A stretch of 64,000 nucleotides of DNA from a virus, in IMG/VR virus record IMGVR_UViG_3300033984_000416, positions 57,433 through 121,432 of that record. One strand, 5' to 3'. The notes beneath the pieces are model-generated. The model ran no database searches. It was given only the letters and a program-made list of their open reading frames with translations, and had not been told where the DNA came from. Made by a program: the position numbers and the translations under genes. Each line of letters opens with the position of its first letter. Within the stretch, counting starts at the first letter, position 1. Below are positions 61,654 to 64,000 of the stretch, piece after piece.

Positions 61654-62883
61654 ATGAAAAAATTAAAAGTGCTAGTAGTACCTAGCGACAGAACTGGAGT
61701 TTCTTACTTTAGAAGTACTAATCCTCATATTGCATTAGAAAATAATTACCCAGATGAATTTCATATTGACGTTGATTATGAACCACAAATCAATAATGAT
61801 GAATGGTTAAAACAATATGATATTATTCATTATCATAGAACTATCGGTTCTTATGAACAAATGGCCTCTTTGGTGCAGAAATTTAAAAGCTTAGGAATCG
61901 TTTCTATTATGGACTTAGATGATTACTGGGCTCCAGGAATTCACCACCCAGCATATCTTTTGATTAAAAATGCTGAAATAGATAAAAAAATTCTAGAAAA
62001 TATTAAATCAGCCGAAAATGTAACAACAACCACATCTATATTTGCCAAAGAAATTGCTAAATATAATAAAAATGTACATGTGTTACCAAACGCTGTTGAC
62101 CCTAAAGAAAAACAATTTACACCAAAATTAGAGAAATCCGACAGAATTAGAATCGGTTGGTTAGGTGGTTCATCTCACTTAAAAGATTTAGAAATTCTTA
62201 ATGGAGTTGTAGGTCGACTTAGAACTGATAATTTATTAGACAAGGTACAATTTGTGTTATGTGGTTTCGATACTAGAGGTACACATACTCAAATTGATAG
62301 CGTAACCAAAGAACAAAAAACTAGACCAATTACACCAAGAGAAAGTGTTTGGTTTAAATACGAACAAATATTTACTGATAATTATCAAACTATTAGTCCA
62401 GAATATAAAGAATTCCTTATGAAATTTTCACAAGATGAATTCCCTAACGTTGCAAACGAACCATACCGTAGAGTTTGGACAAAACCAATTTCTACATATG
62501 CTTCTAACTACAATTTGTTTGATATTTCTTTGGCACCGATTGAAGAACACATCTTCAACCAAGTTAAAAGTCAATTAAAAGTGATTGAAGCTGGTTTTCA
62601 CCACAAAGCTATTATCGCTCAAGACTACGGACCATACCAAATTGATTTAACAAACGCTATTCAATATGGTGGTGGTTTTGATATGGAAGCCAACGGTATC
62701 CTTATTGATTCTAAAAAGAATGGTAAAGATTGGTACACAGCAATTAAAAAATTAATAACTAACCCAGAAGTTGTAACTGCATTGCAAGAAAACTTATACC
62801 AAACGGTTAAAGATACATACTCTATGGATAAAGTAACCGAAGATAGAAGAGCTTTGTACTTATCACTAGTTAATAAAAACTAA
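61654..62883 (+). CDS. Glycosyltransferase, GT4-like (409 aa)
   Basis: I start at the ATG at 61654 (MKKLKVLVVPSDRTGVSYFR), not at the TTG 51 nt upstream, because the TTG precedes the -7 element. The N-terminal half is Rossmann-like with GVSYFRSTNP near the donor loop and MDLDDYW. The second half holds RIRIGWLGGSSHLKDLEIL, the GT-B/GT4-type signature, and EAGFHHKAIIAQDYGPY near the acceptor site. It transfers a sugar to a phage or host target, perhaps phage DNA, a virion protein or host surface; the target is unknown. Confidence 0.8.
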   Translation: MKKLKVLVVPSDRTGVSYFRSTNPHIALENNYPDEFHIDVDYEPQINNDEWLKQYDIIHYHRTIGSYEQMASLVQKFKSLGIVSIMDLDDYWAPGIHHPAYLLIKNAEIDKKILENIKSAENVTTTTSIFAKEIAKYNKNVHVLPNAVDPKEKQFTPKLEKSDRIRIGWLGGSSHLKDLEILNGVVGRLRTDNLLDKVQFVLCGFDTRGTHTQIDSVTKEQKTRPITPRESVWFKYEQIFTDNYQTISPEYKEFLMKFSQDEFPNVANEPYRRVWTKPISTYASNYNLFDISLAPIEEHIFNQVKSQLKVIEAGFHHKAIIAQDYGPYQIDLTNAIQYGGGFDMEANGILIDSKKNGKDWYTAIKKLITNPEVVTALQENLYQTVKDTYSMDKVTEDRRALYLSLVNKN

Positions 62884-62887
62884 AACT

Positions 62888-63313
62888 ATGAACAAGAAAC
62901 AAGATTTATTAAATGTATTCAGCTTTATTGCTGAATTTTTAAGAGAAGAAGATTCCACAACAAATGTTGGAACTAAAAAATTATTAGTTGAAACTGCAAC
63001 TTTACCAAGCTTAGAAAAAGCTGAATCTAATATATTGAATCACTTAGGTGTTTTTCAGAGTGATACGATATCCAAGCTTAAATCACCAATCGATAACTTA
63101 GGTAAAGATGCCAAACATATCAAAGACCTTATGGATAGAGTTGACGCTAAAGATAAAGAACAAGCAGTAACAAATATCCTATTGAGTACTCAAAGAAAAA
63201 CTTTTGAAAATGAAATCAAAAATTTGAAAGAAGAATATAGTAAAAAGTTGGAAACCGAAAAAATTGAAGATGATGGAATCACTGGTGGTACTCAAACAAT
63301 TATTCGTGAATAA
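62888..63313 (+). CDS. Hypothetical coiled-coil protein (141 aa)
   Basis: Helical throughout: residues ~50-135 are charged heptad-like sequence (ENEIKNLKEEYSKKLETEKI). N-terminus MNKKQDLLNVFSFIAEFLRE. Four bases follow the glycosyltransferase stop, so it is in the same transcript. No family recognised. Confidence 0.6.
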   Translation: MNKKQDLLNVFSFIAEFLREEDSTTNVGTKKLLVETATLPSLEKAESNILNHLGVFQSDTISKLKSPIDNLGKDAKHIKDLMDRVDAKDKEQAVTNILLSTQRKTFENEIKNLKEEYSKKLETEKIEDDGITGGTQTIIRE

Positions 63314-63344
63314 TTAAAAAACATTAAATTTAACACCAAAAGAC

Positions 63345-63375
63345 TTGATTTATTGAAATTAAAGTAGTATATTTG
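63345..63375 (+). promoter_or_regulatory. Host-type promoter TTG-N20-TATATTTG
   Basis: TTG at 63345-63347, 20 nt, TATATTTG at 63368-63375, then the ATG at 63407 after 31 nt. Confidence 0.65.
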
Positions 63376-63406
63376 TATAAAATAACACTTCTTAAAACGA
63401 TATAGA

Positions 63407-63976
63407 ATGTCAATAGAACAAGAAAAAATTGTTTCAAATACAAAAAAATACTTTGAAACAGCAACAAAATTAGGTTTCATGAATAGTGACCTTATGGGTT
63501 ATTTAGGTGAATCTTTCATCAAAGCCCCAGCATCAACAATGGAAAGCTTGCATAACGCTTTTGAAGGTGGTCTTATTGACCATTTATTAAAAGTTGCAAA
63601 CTATGCTGTAAAATTCAATAATGCATTACCAGAAGGTGAAAAAGTAGACCAAACTTCTTTATTAAAAGTTTGTTTCTTACACCAAATTGGTAAAGCAAAT
63701 CTTTATACTCCATGTACATCAGACTGGCACCGTAAGAACCAAGGAAAGATGTTTGAATTTAATGAAGATTTGGTTTCAATGCGTGTAAGTGACCGTAGTG
63801 TTTACTATGCGTTATCACACGGTATTACTCTTACTGAAGAAGAATACCAAGCAATCATTATGTTCGATAGAGTTGATGATAAAATGGCTGAATACCATAA
63901 CTCAACTTTAGGTGAACTCTTAAAAATGGGTAATACTTTCGCAATAAAAAATGAAAAAATCAAAACTACAAAGTAA
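63407..63976 (+). CDS. HD-domain-like protein with an altered HD motif (189 aa)
   Basis: The layout matches HD-type phosphohydrolases: H49 and H59 in LHNAFEGGLIDHLLKVANYA, then LHQIGKANL where HD is expected (H92, Q93). The usual Asp is replaced by Gln, so it may not bind the metal in the standard way. Later helices include YYALSHGITLTEEEYQAII. Host-type promoter upstream. Small HD proteins act on nucleotides, second messengers or as anti-defence factors; which of these applies is unknown. Confidence 0.65.
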   Translation: MSIEQEKIVSNTKKYFETATKLGFMNSDLMGYLGESFIKAPASTMESLHNAFEGGLIDHLLKVANYAVKFNNALPEGEKVDQTSLLKVCFLHQIGKANLYTPCTSDWHRKNQGKMFEFNEDLVSMRVSDRSVYYALSHGITLTEEEYQAIIMFDRVDDKMAEYHNSTLGELLKMGNTFAIKNEKIKTTK

Positions 63977-64000
63977 TGTTTGATTTAGAATATATGCGAG
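63976..64000 (+). CDS. Start of next gene, cut by window edge
   Basis: ATG at 63976 overlaps the TAA of the HD-like gene by one base and reads MFDLEYMR up to the edge. Too short for identification. Confidence 0.5.

Noticed and set aside
1-64000. Diversity-generating retroelement acting on the fibre tips
   Set aside because: No reverse transcriptase and no template/variable repeat pair were seen; the shared modules are in fibre stems, not tips.

Overview
This window looks like part of the late (virion) region of a large contractile-tailed dsDNA phage (myovirus with T4-like tail proteins) that infects a Bacteroidota host. Evidence for the phage type is the set of tail proteins: a gp18-type sheath, a gp19-type tube, a tape measure, a gp26-type chaperone, a baseplate hub with lytic domains, and many trimeric fibres. 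Evidence for the host is the low GC, several promoters of the Bacteroidota form TTG-N20-TAnnTTTG, few visible Shine-Dalgarno sequences, and a Bacteroidetes-style OmpA domain. Exact taxonomy cannot be read from the sequence alone.

Layout: 1-8.6 kb (minus) carries a partial virion-type protein, two early-type unknown genes and a 2114-aa baseplate hub/lysin with two peptidoglycan hydrolase domains and a LysM-like partner. 8.6-12.9 kb (minus) is a 1430-aa baseplate protein with an OmpA-like domain. 13.2-24 kb (minus) holds the tape measure, a 488-aa protein, the gp26-like chaperone with a likely frameshift extension, the tail tube and the sheath. Three small plus-strand gene units (19.1, 20.3 and 24.0 kb) sit between these tail genes, each with a host-type promoter. 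24.2-24.95 kb is a roughly 770-nt gene-free, strongly structured RNA candidate. 24.9-36.3 kb (minus) is an operon running from a GIY-YIG homing nuclease through neck/tail-completion-like genes and five fibre genes to a 339-aa protein. 36.5-40.1 kb (plus) carries an SNF2 helicase, a glutaredoxin and two virion proteins. 40.2-43.9 kb (minus) is a family B DNA polymerase with tandem host-type promoters and a perfect palindrome. 44-58.9 kb (minus) is a second, very large fibre/adhesin cluster: 17-, 14- and 24-residue repeats, collagen repeats, an ice-binding-like DUF3494 domain, and an S74 chaperone. 59-61.6 kb (plus) has five small virion-type genes, and 61.6-64 kb (plus) has a glycosyltransferase, an unknown gene and an HD-like protein.

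Two promoter classes can be read by eye. Genes with a metabolic or replicative look have TAnnTTTG elements. Virion operons instead carry ATATTTAT on the gene strand 13-52 nt upstream of the first start codon. The two most notable items are the structured RNA at 24180-24948 and the DUF3494 domain, which appears circularly permuted and nested inside the C1q-like tip of a collagen-like fibre (50157-53159). No tRNA, CRISPR array, insertion sequence or integrase was seen.
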